From the NCBI GenBank assembly GCA_002914805.1, contig JXTB01000074.1:645663-709662 (forward strand): a stretch of 64,000 nt of DNA. The letters run 5' to 3'. Under the pieces are notes generated by a model that did not search any database, had not been told where the DNA came from, and saw only the letters and a program-made list of their open reading frames with translations. The stretch's first letter is position 1. Every line of letters starts with the position of its first letter. Shown piece after piece: positions 23,421 through 34,165 of this stretch. A program made the translations under genes and the position numbers. Source of the DNA: Parasponia andersonii. Its lineage: Eukaryota > Streptophyta > Magnoliopsida > Rosales > Cannabaceae.

Positions 23421-23830
23421 AAATTTTCTATTGAGGAATCATTGTTTATATCTTAGTGATAACCACCATTATAAAATGAAATTTTCTTTTATAGTTAATG
23501 AACCAAGTTTATCCATTAAGATATTACAAACTTCCTCTCATCATTATTAGTGTCATTATTAAGTAAATAGTGGATATGAGTTTTAAATTTTATAACTTCT
23601 AGATCTAATAGTCCAAAGTAAATATGAAAAATTTATTGAATAACCAAAAAATATAAATGTTCTAAATATTCAAAAAGTATTAAATAAATTTTCTCAAAAT
23701 AAAAGAGCCACAATCCAAATAAAACTTTAGAAACTCATAAATAGTCTTTTATTGATAAAAGGTTTCTTCCACTACTTCAACTCATAGAGTCCTTTAAGCT
23801 TCCATGTCCAAGCTCTCTTCTACTCAAGCA

Positions 23831-24385
23831 CTACAATACCCTATAATGAACCACAAACATTGTTATTGCACAAATATTAATGAAGAAACTATCACTAATA
23901 TGCTTGCAGGAAGTATAAATATCTCTCGTAATTCTCTTTTCAACATATGAAGTTAAAGAGACGTCTTGAATATCAAGTTCATCTCTTTTCTTCTTGTGAT
24001 TTGATTCAAGTATCTTCAAAATACTCACGTCAAGATCTTCATCTTTAAGACATTTTATTTCTCTAATCAAATCTATTATGTAGTTAAAGATATATTTTGT
24101 ATACTCAAGTTTTTCTTTTCGAAAATGATGCCAAGGTATTCTGAGTTTTTTATCTTGACATTCTTTCTCAATAAATACAGAACACCCAATATCTATCTCA
24201 ATATCCCCGAGTATCTTGTAAGCTTTGAGTCGAAGTTCAAGATTGTACTTATCAAATTTTTCAATAGTATTATCCATTACTTCATCTGGTGATTTCATAT
24301 CAGGAAATATTTCACTAACAATTTTCCTCGCGGAATCCAATTTATGAATATATTTCCTATTGAGTTCTATCATATAGTCCACCAA
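23831..24385 (-). pseudogene. 184-residue frame at the gag position of the outer Copia element, product unrecognised
   Basis: An open minus-strand frame of 184 residues, starting MVDYMIELNRKYIHKLDSAR, the longest uninterrupted non-gap frame outside the sugar transporter. It is Lys/Asp/Glu/Ile-rich. The first ~35 residues (…KLDSARKIVSEIFPDM) loosely recall the 'TAKEIW..L' part of Copia gag (UBN2-type). The rest (IPWHHFRKEKLEYTKYIF, then YVEKRITRDIYTSC) is not recognised. Similar coding potential seems to continue upstream to about 24545. By position it should be gag, but it could also be a captured host fragment. The last residues are probably not biological. It lies within a fossil element. 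Confidence 0.4.
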
Positions 24386-24545
24386 ATAGCATTTTACAAT
24401 TCAATTAGAACTGAAATGCTTGAAGTATTCTAACTTCTCATTGATTGTTGAGTATTCTGTGATAGGTTGTGGAGGCTCAGTACTCAAGAACCACTTATGT
24501 TCAGTTTCTTTCCAATCTTAGAATATGGATGATGACATTGTGCTG

Positions 24546-26460
24546 GAATCAAAACATGCATAAGTAAATATCACATATTATTTTAGAATAAAATCCTATA
24601 TGATGCATGAATGAAAATATGGATGTAGTTAGTTACCCATAAATACTACATTTTATTCAACAATAATCTAAGTCCGAATTTAGATAAGCTTCCTAAGGAA
24701 AAAACCTATTTAATTCTAGTTAAACTAAGATCCTTCTAATTATTAATAACTATCCAAATATATCATATTTAATTATTAATAACTACCATTTTATTCGATC
24801 ATTAGAACCTATTAATAAAACTCTAAGGAGGAATATTAATAAGCCTAACTTGAGCGTATGACCATTGTTAAAACTCTAGTAAGTGTTGTAAATTTAATAT
24901 TACCTAAAAAAATCATAAATGATAAGCTTCTAGAGTTTTATCTGGAGAAACTCAATCTAGAAAATAATTTCTATACAGTCTCCTAAGAGTGATCATATAC
25001 AGAAATCTAACTAATGGATTTATAATGAAAACCGTGGGTCTTAATCAAATAAGTCTTCTCCTACTCAATCTATTTAATTAATTATGAGATTTATTATGAT
25101 TTACCAAGTTGTCTAAATCCAGTTAGATACTCTAAATCAAAATTAATATGCATGACATTATGATAATATCTAGGTGGCACTCTCTATTCTATTTGGTATG
25201 TTATCATAAATAGATTTGCAAGGATAATCACATATTAATTACAATAAATAAATAAAGCATTAAATGATATAGCCATGGTTGCCCTAAAATCTTAAATTAC
25301 AAAATTTGGAATTAAATTGATGATCTTGATCATCAAAACTTCCAATTTTGTAATCTCTACAATCTTCAATATTTTTACTACAAAATCTGCTAATGATAAA
25401 TACAAATATTCAACACATACATATTTGGAAAAATATTATATTTTCTGTTTGAAAATATTTCCTTAATTAAAAAATAAATTTATATTAATTCAAAATTTAA
25501 AAACAATATCTTTTCTATTTCCTTATTTTAAAAAATAAATTTCTTTTAATTCAAAATTTTAAAATAATATCTTTTCATAAAAGATATTAATTTGAATTAA
25601 ATAATCGAGATTTCTCTTGAATTTTAAGTAGTTAAAAAATTTACCATAAATAAAAAATTTGGCAAAATCTTTTAATTATCTCTAAAGAAATATATAGTTA
25701 CTAAATTTCAAAATAGCCACCTATTGAAATTTAAATGACTATTAGAAAATTCAGAATGGGATACAAATAATTTTGAAAACAAGTAACTATCCAAAAAAAA
25801 ATATTTATCAAATAAATAACTTTTTTTCTTTTTTTAAAATTAGAGGGATGGGAACAGGAGGTGCTGCCTAGGGTGGCGCCCCCTTGTGGTGGTGGGTAGT
25901 GGCCAGCGTGAACCTCGCGGGTGGCGTTGGTGCCCCCCGTTCAATTTTTTTATTTAAATAAATAAAAATAAATGAAAAATAATTAAAAGAAATTAAAGAT
26001 TGAGAAATAAGAAAAACAAGACATGAGAGTCTCCTTTTTCATGTTCTTCCTCTATTGTTGGTCTTCAAAGCTTTTCCACTATTGTCGTTCTTCCAAGAAA
26101 ATTACATAAACCTGCATATATATTTTTCTAGAATAGGAAAAACACAAATCCTAAAATAACTATCGAGGAGGAAACATGGTGATGATAGATCAGCCTCCTT
26201 GTGATAATTTCAACAAAAATATTACACAATAAAATTCTATAACTATGGCCAAGGTTCATAAAATCAACAAATAAACCATCTATAATATAAAAAATTGATA
26301 TCCATTCATCATCATAAGACAAAAAATCAATTAACCATCCACAGAAACTTAGAGTGCCAAGCCATCTAAAAATCACAAATATGCATATATAAACTAAACG
26401 ATCAAGAACAAGCTAAAGAGAAGGATTTGCAGTAAATAGACCATAATAAAAACTATGACT
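24546..26460 (-). other. Leader region of the outer Copia element
   Basis: AT-rich non-coding sequence between the gag position and the right LTR. A GC-rich patch lies at 25850-25945 (GGTGGCGCCCCCTTGTGG…), paralleling the leader island of the inner element. A degenerate primer-site remnant (GACTCTTGTACTA, compare GCTCTGATACCA) lies at about 26458-26470, next to the LTR. Confidence 0.55.
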
Positions 26461-26471
26461 CTTGTACTAAT

Positions 26472-28010
26472 TGCTGGTTATAATTTACAAAAAATATTAC
26501 AAAATCAAAGAGCAGAAGCATGAAAAACAAATTTTTTTCTAGATTATAGTTTTTTATATAAACCTTTTAGGATCTTTGTTATGGTCTAAATACATACAAG
26601 AGATTATGTACCTTAACCAATGAGTCTTCCTTCCTATATACAAAGTTTGTGAGTGCAGAGATATGTGGGTACCTTGATCTTGATTAACCCACAAGTGAGA
26701 ATCCAAAAACCCCAATCGCCTCAAATGGTGGCTTCAAGAATTTCTTTCTCTCACTTTTCTCCTACTTTTCTCTTCAGCTACCAAACTAATGTTTTGGTCA
26801 AAACTAAAATTACTAACAAAGGAGGGGGGAGGAAATTCGACCAGACCTAGGGGTCATCTGTGGCAGGCTTTCACTACTATTTTAGCTCTGTGGTGGGTCT
26901 AAGATGCCCACCTGTGAATCCAACTTTTTTCTCTTTTTGGTGTAATTGCCCAGAAAATTGTTTGAGCCCAATTGATCTCATGCAGCCTAAAATATTGGTG
27001 TAGGTTGAGGACCGAAATAGATTTATTTAATTCAAGCTCCAATCGACAAGGGTCCCATTACAATTAACTCTAAATACAAGTGAGCTTGTACTATTAGTTA
27101 TGGACTTATTCTATTAAAGGTCCAACCTGCACTCTTGAATTAAATAACTATCATAAGATACTTTATAGTTAAAATTATATCCATTAAATAATTAATATTT
27201 CCATGTGTATTTCCACATGAATACTAATAAGTGGAGCTAGGTAAAATTACTCTTTTGCCCCTCTAAGTATATTTTCAATTCTTTGATACAAGATTATATC
27301 TAATGGATGACTAGACTTATAAAAAATCTTCAATTAATAAAATATCTAATTTTATTAATTACTTAGCCGAGGTTTAAATCATCCAAGCTCCTAAAGCTCC
27401 TCAAGATAGTATTCACTTTTCTATATAATAGAGTTGTTAATTTCATATATATAAGCATATGTTCCTAATATCTATAATAAAACATTACCAAGATGTCAAG
27501 GTCTAGATCATTAATTTCTTGATCCGTACCTTTTAACATCTCAAATAATATAAGTTATAAATATGAGTTCATCATTTATTTCAAGATTAGGAAAAATATA
27601 CATTAATTATCAAGTATGTGAGAATAAGTTTTTGTGAACGACACTTATTACCAGAACATATTTTACATAATCCATGTTCAATATTTACACACACTGACTT
27701 TTTGTACATGATCATACCAATGCAGATTAAGATACATTATAAATGGATAAAGTCTTACAACATAACTTCTCTTATTAATTGTGAACAATCTTATTTGATT
27801 TAATTAGAAAAAATATGTCTTAACTTTAATAAACAACTTTATTAAACTATTTATTTAATGAATAAATTAGGGAATCTTTCGAAATTTATTATTGTACTAA
27901 TAATCAAAATATTATCACAAATACAAGGCATAAAATATCCTTTATTAAATATAAAAAATATTCAGTAAGGATCCATAAATAATAAATACCCTTTGGACAT
28001 AATCCTAACA
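26472..28010 (-). repeat. Right (5') LTR of the outer Copia element
   Basis: Plus-strand start TGCTGGTTATAATTTAC, end ATAATCCTAACA. On the minus strand it begins TGTTAGGATTATGTCC, a common plant Copia LTR start. It matches the left LTR in two blocks and the right window edge (63.5-64.0 kb) in its first ~500 bases. The left LTR carries different sequence at the place of 27490-27890. Confidence 0.8.
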
Positions 28011-28484
28011 TGTAAAGCATGAAGGGTTTTAATTTGAAAGTTTTGAGCATGAAGGTTTGAACATGAAGGGTTTGTGAAGTATGAATAGTTTGTATTTGGG
28101 TTCTCCTATAGGTTAAGGATGTTGACCTTAAATCTCTAATTTTTGGAGATGCATTAACAATGTTGGTTACTATTGGATGCATTTTTGCTTTTTTTTTTTC
28201 CCTCTTTTCTTAGTGTCATAGTCAATAGCATTAATTTCAATATGTATATTATTGCGATATAACTGTCTAAAGCTTTTAAATGTTAAGCCCAAGTTTATTT
28301 TGGTTTGAACAAAACTAGTAATTTATGTCTTCACATTAAAGTACTTTTTGCATTTATAAGTTGTAATAGGTATACCTTGCATGAACTAATGATCAATTTT
28401 CCAAAATAACCGGTGTAAGGTGTGACATAGACTAGATTTATTATAGGTTTTTGTCATTAGCCAGTTTGGGAGATTGATTAAATT
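28011..28484. other. Flank of the Copia element, nothing recognised
   Basis: Contains a short run of GCATGAAGG(G)TTT-like repeats at about 28016-28075. No supported gene. Confidence 0.5.
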
Positions 28485-28588
28485 TAGTATAGCTTTTGTT
28501 CATTAAACTCTTTTATGGAGAATGTGATCCGAGCATTAGTATAGCTTTTGTTCATTAAACTCTTTTATGGAGAATGTGATATGAGCTT
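28485..28588 (+). repeat. 52-base tandem duplication
   Basis: Two head-to-tail copies beginning TAGTATAGCTTTTGTTCATT (28485-28536 and 28537-28588) differ at only about three bases near their ends. This indicates a recent slippage or duplication event. Confidence 0.9.
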
Positions 28589-28668
28589 TAGTAGTATTGA
28601 GGACGTTAGTATATAATATATGCCCATGCATTACCATGTTATGATTGAAGAGTTGTTAATTATATTTA

Positions 28669-29045
28669 GGATTAATTGCAAAAAAATATCCATGAAATAT
28701 GACCTTTTTTGTAATTTTAATGATATCTTTTGGTTTATACAAAATTATACTTTCACATTTCAAATTTTTGCAAATTTGTACTTTTTGTATACAAATTGAG
28801 TGATTTGTGCTAACTATTGTACATTATTCTCAAATGATATTGTAGTCTTAGTCAGTAAAAATAATGTTTTCTTGATTCAAATTACTTATTTAGTGAGACA
28901 TTTATAAGTCAATTTATATATTGAAGTTACAAATTTTTGTAAAAATTTGAAATATGAAAGTATAATTTTGCACAAGTAAAAAAACATGATTAAATTTACG
29001 AAAAAGTTATACTTGAGGGTATTTTTTTTTGTGTACAGATAGCCC
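28669..29045. mobile_element. Fold-back MITE with 9-base target duplication (Mutator-like)
   Basis: The 377-base element has complementary halves: GGATTAATTGCAAAAAAATA at the left faces the reverse complement of …GGGTATTTTTTTTTGTGTAC at the right, and the inner arms (ATTATACTTTCACATTTCAAA / TTTGAAATATGAAAGTATAAT) pair well. It is flanked by a perfect 9-base repeat, TTATATTTA (28660-28668 and 29046-29054), the length made by Mutator-superfamily transposases. It has no coding capacity, so movement would need a transposase encoded elsewhere. The (T)GCAAAAAAAT(A)-type end is widespread in eudicot genomes. Confidence 0.75.
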
Positions 29046-29086
29046 TTATATTTAAATACAAACTTATTATGTTATGATTTAATATA

Positions 29087-29448
29087 GGGTCAACTGCAAA
29101 AAAAATATTGTTTGGGTGTTCTGCAATTTAAACATTGAAGTTTGAACTTTGTAAAATAATACATTAAGATTAAGAATTTCTAAAAATAATACCCTGAGTT
29201 GACTTTTGAATAATTTTAACTGGTAAAAGGTAATAATATTCTCGAAATCACAGAGAATAATAAGGACTAATCCATTTTTAATATTAGGATATTATTGTTT
29301 TTTCGTTACAAGAATTGGTCAGAAAGTCAATAAGGATAATAATTTTCTAAAATTCTTAATCTCAGCATATTATTTTAGGGATTCTAAACTTTTAGATTTA
29401 GATTGCAGATCACACCCAAATTTCAACATATTTTTTTGCAATTCACCT
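29087..29448. mobile_element. Second fold-back MITE, related ends
   Basis: It starts GGGTCAACTGCAAAAAAAAT and ends with the near-complement ATTTTTTTGCAATTCACCT. Inner parts also pair (TTGTTTGGGTGTTCTGCAAT / ATTGCAGATCACACCCAAAT). It lies only 33 bases after the previous element's target duplication. Flanking 9-mers TTTAATATA and TAAATATCT are only partly alike. Non-coding. Confidence 0.65.
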
Positions 29449-31226
29449 AAATATCTAGATAGCATGAGTAAGTGGAACTTTAGTCTTGTGAAGACTTTTG
29501 TTTAGAATGTTGTGTGTCTTCTTAAACAATTATGTATATCGCACTACATACTGAATTTTTTGTTAACTTATTCGTTTATCAACCTTTCAGCTCAGAGGTT
29601 TCCCTTTTATATATTGTGGGTAATTCAAAAGAAATGTTATTGATTAGAGTTAGTCAATGCGCCAAGCAAGCTTGCATTGTAAATATAAGTCAAAACCTAT
29701 TGGTAAGAGATTTTGGGAGGAAAAAAAAAAAGAAAGAAAAAGAAAAGGGATAGGAGACGAGCATAAATACATATACTCTAGTAAAGAATTATACAATATT
29801 TTCCTATTAAACAAATTGAGTTGCCGTTACCCATGAATATGATGGGAAATACTCATCACTTCCGCATAATGTGGCAGAGACATGAATAATTTTTCTGTGA
29901 GCAAAGATGGGAGAGCAAAGGTGATATTCACTTTTTTGCAGTCCCTATGTTTCTCACAATAGAAAAGTGAAAAATTTTAATCTAGATAAAATGTCATTGA
30001 CAAAAATAGAGTTTATAATATAAGACACACTTTCGAATATGCTAAAATATTTTACAAGTTGTATTTTTTTTCCTCGAAATTGTATGAACTCAGAGACTTC
30101 TTTAGTGGAGCTCTATTTTTTTAGTGTATTTTTCTTTTTAAACAGTTGGATTAAATCTGACGGATAAATCTCATTTTTGGAAAAAAAATATATAAAAAAA
30201 AACAACAACTCCAAAAGCCATTGAATGAATCTTACCGTTACATTTAGCTTTATAGGTAGATATAAATCATACATCTGCTCCAGATACATCGGATGAATTT
30301 TTTGGAAATGAAATTCTAATTGTGAAAATTTGGAGGAAATAATGTTTTTAATAATTGGATAAATAATCAATAATAAGTCAACCAATTACGTCTAGTTTGG
30401 CTAGAATTGCATTAAGATTAGAGAACTAGCTTATCTATTGGAAGAATTTTGTCTTCTAATTCAATCTATTATTATAAAGATAACTATTGATGGAGGCTTT
30501 ATCAACAACAAATTTGGTAAATTTTAAGATGTGACTTGTGTGTGAAAACGAATTGAATAATAAGGCAAAATAAAGAGTTAGGGATTTTATAGTAGTTCAA
30601 TCCCAAAAGAGATGAGCTTACGTACACTGTTCTTTACTATTTTCTAGAAAAGTTTCCCTAAGTCTCAAGCTGAGAGCAAAGAGAGAATTATAGAGGGTGA
30701 GTGTATTGTAAAGTGACTTTGAGAGATAGACAATGAGATTCAGCCCTCTTTATATAAGTGATGATGACTCAATATTTCCCAATTATGAAAATAGGAAAGA
30801 ACATAATCAAAAGATTACTTAATCTCTACTCAGAAGCTTGTTTTTCTTTATCTACAGATTATCCATTTGAAACTTGACGTAGTTTCTTTATTGCTGCTTC
30901 GGGTCGCATGTTCTTTATTTGAGGCAGTTTCCACTATTAGTTGAGATGTTAATATGTGAACTAGTGTGTTTATTTCTCAGCTATGTTTTGACTTTCTTTT
31001 CTTGGTATTGATCAATGATGTAGATTCAAAATTGTATAATAATTGCTCCTCAGCTTCATTAGCTCTTTAAGACTAAATGAAGCTTCCTACTCCGGCAAAT
31101 GCGAGCTTAATAATGTGAAGTGGCAAAATCATCCTTGAATCCTTTTTCAATAGAGTTGTAAATTTTTGAATTGTCCCTTCAGAGCCAAATACATCTGCCC
31201 TTCTGACAGATGTGTATGTTGACTCA
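29449..31226. other. Non-coding stretch, right part LTR-like
   Basis: No gene is supported. About 30540-31200 looks like a minus-strand LTR/leader. A TATA-like ACTTATATAAAGAGGGC reads on the minus strand near 30755, followed by a leader-like stretch, and it abuts the SIRE-like LTR. It could be part of the 3' LTR of the large Tat element that fills the right half of the window, but no paired LTR is in view. A purine run (A/G only) lies at 29720-29748. Confidence 0.35.
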
Positions 31227-32573
31227 TGTTGTGTAACATCAATCATATACTCTTATTTTGAAATTAATACACATATGATTAGGAACTAATAATCTACTTA
31301 AGTGTATAGCAAGATAAGTTGAAAGGATCACAATACATTCAAGATATATTATAGAAAATAGCTTGAAGGCAAAGATTAAGACAACAGGATCTAGACTAGC
31401 AGAGGTTATACACTTAGTTCTTGTACTTGAATATTTGTTTGCATATAATATGATCTTAATAGCTCAAATTTTTCATGTAAGTGGAAATCCTTTAAAACTA
31501 AACTGTCAAACCTATTTATTTCCAATTAGAATATAAAATTTATTTTACACAAGCTTTTAAATTGATTTATGAATTTCTATAATTCCTACATTACATATTA
31601 AATCAATTTATAAAGTCATATTTTGAAAATATTTGAAAAGTCCTCAAAATAAAATTGGAATTTTGCTTTCGGATAGAATCGGCAGACCGATAGTAAGGAT
31701 CGTTGTACCGATTCCTCTGCCTTTTTTAATGATTTTTTGAATTCGACTGTTATAACCGCACTTTCAACAGCTAGTATTTTCGATCGACCAAAAGTAGACT
31801 TTTAGTTTGCCAAAAATGACAGATTATTTGTCAAACGGTCTAAAACAGATAGTTTTTACTCTAGTGTATTTATAGAAGCCTCTTTAACACTTCAAATAAC
31901 TTTTGAACATTCATATATTGCTTTAAACATACTTTGTAGTTATTCTAATCATTTTTTGTGAATCAAACTTTCAAATCCATTTTTTCACAAAAAGTTCAAT
32001 TGAACCAAACTAGATTATATCTTGTATTATCATTTATTCTCTCTATGCTTACCTTGTATCAATCCTTTCATTATAGAGATTTTTGTTGAGTTTATTAACA
32101 AACAAATTCAAATTGTATTTGTGAGGTAAGGTTGATACCAGATTCATAAATAACCCGGCTTATGTGAGATTGACACCGGAGTCTAAGTAATCTGTGTTAG
32201 GCATAATATAGCCATATTCAAGACTATTGTAAAGGCTTCAGTGTGCTTACAGAGAAAAAACTCATTATGTAAGAGAAACGGTCAAACCCATTCTCTTGAT
32301 ATGATACTGGATAGCTCAAAGCGGGTTGCCAAGAGTCAGAGATGTAGACAAACCATCTTGTTTCTTAAACCTCGTAAAAATAGTGTTTGCATTTCTCTAT
32401 TCCTATCTCTTTAAATTTATTTATCTTGAGTTTCTGCATGCAATTTATCTATTTTTACTTGTTGCTACATTTACTTGCTAAATTTAATTGATTGTCAAAA
32501 AAAGTTTGCAAAAGTTTTTAAAATCTAATTCACTCCCTTCTTGGGTTAGCTAACCTTGGACTTATAGCATACA
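31227..32573 (+). repeat. SIRE-like Copia LTR (solo or remnant)
   Basis: It starts TGTTGTGTAACATC and ends with the typical SIRE/Maximus tail TCTAATTCACTCCCTTCTTGG followed by …ATACA. Both ends align with the solo LTR at 49037-50433. It shares the internal GTGAGGTAAGGTTGATACC-type short tandem units (about three here, near 32120-32230). No internal coding region or convincing target duplication is present. Confidence 0.65.
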
Positions 32574-32794
32574 CCTGTCATTTCTGCTTTAGGGTTTGAT
32601 GAGGCTTAAGAAAAACCTTTCATTTCTCAAGTATACGCAATGATGATAGTGAAATCAGATATCACACCTTTTTAGTTTTCAAAAATCAATTGATTTGATT
32701 TTCAAAAAATTAATTTCTCCCATGTGAATCTTGGCCATTAATTCCATAGATTAATTTCCCTGATTTTCGATTATGATGAATCCAGACTTTTGAG

Positions 32795-32803
32795 TATATA
32801 AAG
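32795..32803 (+). promoter_or_regulatory. TATA box of the antisense gene in the Tat element
   Basis: TATATAAAG on the plus strand, followed by a CT/A-rich leader and about 850 bases upstream of the ATG at 33651. A plausible leader intron runs from a GTCAGT donor at 32967 to the acceptor TTTTTAG at 33650, directly before the ATG. Prediction from sequence only. Confidence 0.45.
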
Positions 32804-33650
32804 AAGAGATAACATTATTCTTCATTTCTATCCAAACTTGTAAATTTTTCAGAGTTCTTATCAGGGACTTTCAGTTTGTCTCCGGTGAATTCAACCACTA
32901 AAACAATTTCTTCTTCCGCCAAACTATCAAGAGTAATCCTCTATATCTCTCAATCTTCTTTTAAGGGTCAGTATCCCCTCTTCTCATCATCCTTTTTTTT
33001 TTTTTTGAAAATTGTCCTTTTCCATAAAAATTTGATAGTAGTATGCTTTAAATAATCCTATTACTTAGATATTCATGAATTTCATAGAATAGTAGAGAAA
33101 ACCCTTGATTTTACTTCTCTAAATAATGCGTATTTCTTGAGTTGGATTAGCTGAAGACTTTAAATGAAACTGAAGACTTTTGGATTTCATTTTTGATGAA
33201 TAATAAGCATGGAGAAACTTGAAATTGAGTATAGAGAAATTGAAAAACTCAAAAAGTAGGGATGTAAGTATGAGAAACTATAGAACATAGATGAACAAAT
33301 GTAGATCTATTTGCATATTTAGTCGAACTGAAGAGGAGCGAATCGAAGACTTTGAAATTTTATGGATTCACCTGGATATAGAAGATTTGGTCAAACTATA
33401 GGATATAGAAGAACATAAATTCAAAGATTCAATTAGACGATGATGGTGCAATTTAAGGTTTTCTGGCCCCAAATTTAAATGATGACCTAGTGTTGCTCGT
33501 ATATAGTAGGTATAACCTGCAAAAAAGAATAATAGCATTCCTATTTGTAGGTTGCACTTAGGTTAGTTTTACAAATACATATACAGTTTATATTAAATAC
33601 CTCTAGACCAGAGCTCGCTAGGACTTAATACAGTCTTTTTTACTTTTTAG
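32804..33650 (+). other. Leader of the antisense gene with predicted intron
   Basis: No coding potential. Exonic leader is predicted at about 32830-32966, then an intron 32967-33650 with a poly-T run at 32992-33006. The intron ends beside the ATG. Confidence 0.35.
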
Positions 33651-34165
33651 ATGTCTAGTAGTGAAGACTTTAAGAAGGAGAATGTATTCTCTAGAGAATC
33701 AAAACCCTCGATAAGCTTTGAATCTATTAATATAGATGATTACATCGAGAGAGACCCCAAATCTAAAGTCATGATAATTGGGATTAGGCTAGAAAGTCCT
33801 CGCATAGCAGACCTCCCAGAAGACTAGTGCCCTCAATATGTTAGAGAGGCTCTAGAATATTCTTCCAATTTTCAATATATTGAAGGCGAATGGTCCTACG
33901 GTGATATCAAATCCAATTGCATATGGGCAAAGATCGAGAAGTTAAAGAAATAATACAACCTTGATCTAGAGTTAAAAATCCTTACTTCAACTAAATTTAA
34001 TTGCCCCAATACATCTCAACTCAAATACGTAGAGTTTACCGATTCCTTGATGCTAGCTAGAGTTCATCTCCCTCTTCATCCATATAAAGTTCATAGTCAA
34101 TTACTATGGCATCGTTTCATCTAACTAAAACCTAACACGTATAGGTACATTGTAGGGTAGGACTG
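33651..34165 (+). pseudogene. Antisense extra ORF of the Tat element, first piece (PF04195-like)
   Basis: The plus-strand frame starts MSSSEDFKKENVFSRESKPS. It continues with the pattern seen at the head of the plant 'putative gypsy type transposon' family (PF04195): an acidic start, then 'FTDSLMLARVHLPLHPYKVH' and 'LKPNTYRYIVG', which parallel the family's F..SL..G.RLPLHPF…QL.PN..R.I.G core. The function of that family is unknown. It runs opposite to the Tat pol at 56-63.5 kb. Other pieces lie at about 38.2-39.4, 42.7-42.9 and 55.2-55.4 kb, separated by insertions. Treated as a fossil. Family assignment is from remembered motifs and needs a profile search. Confidence 0.5.

Larger units (their letters stand above)
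9428..28010 (-). mobile_element. Outer Copia (Ty1) LTR retrotransposon fossil
   Basis: A minus-strand Copia element bounded by two related LTRs (9428-11690 and 26472-28010). Between them, from right to left, are a primer-site remnant, a long leader, a gag-position frame, integrase remains, reverse transcriptase and RNase H, which is normal Copia order (integrase before RT). A second Copia element has inserted into it (12327-21711). The coding part carries many breaks and the element is dead. The LTRs differ substantially, so it is older than its insert. No convincing target duplication was found at the outer ends. A third copy of the same LTR lies at the right window edge. Confidence 0.8.

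Noticed and set aside
23831-24385. Resemblance of the 184-residue frame to the C-terminus of DUF4378 plant proteins (…E.RI..DI…)
   Set aside because: Only a few hydrophobic/charged positions agree and the order of segments is not convincing. Not strong enough to name.
30113-30385. 90-residue minus-strand hydrophobic frame
   Set aside because: Low-complexity Ile/Leu/Phe composition in AT-rich DNA, no start context, no family resemblance.
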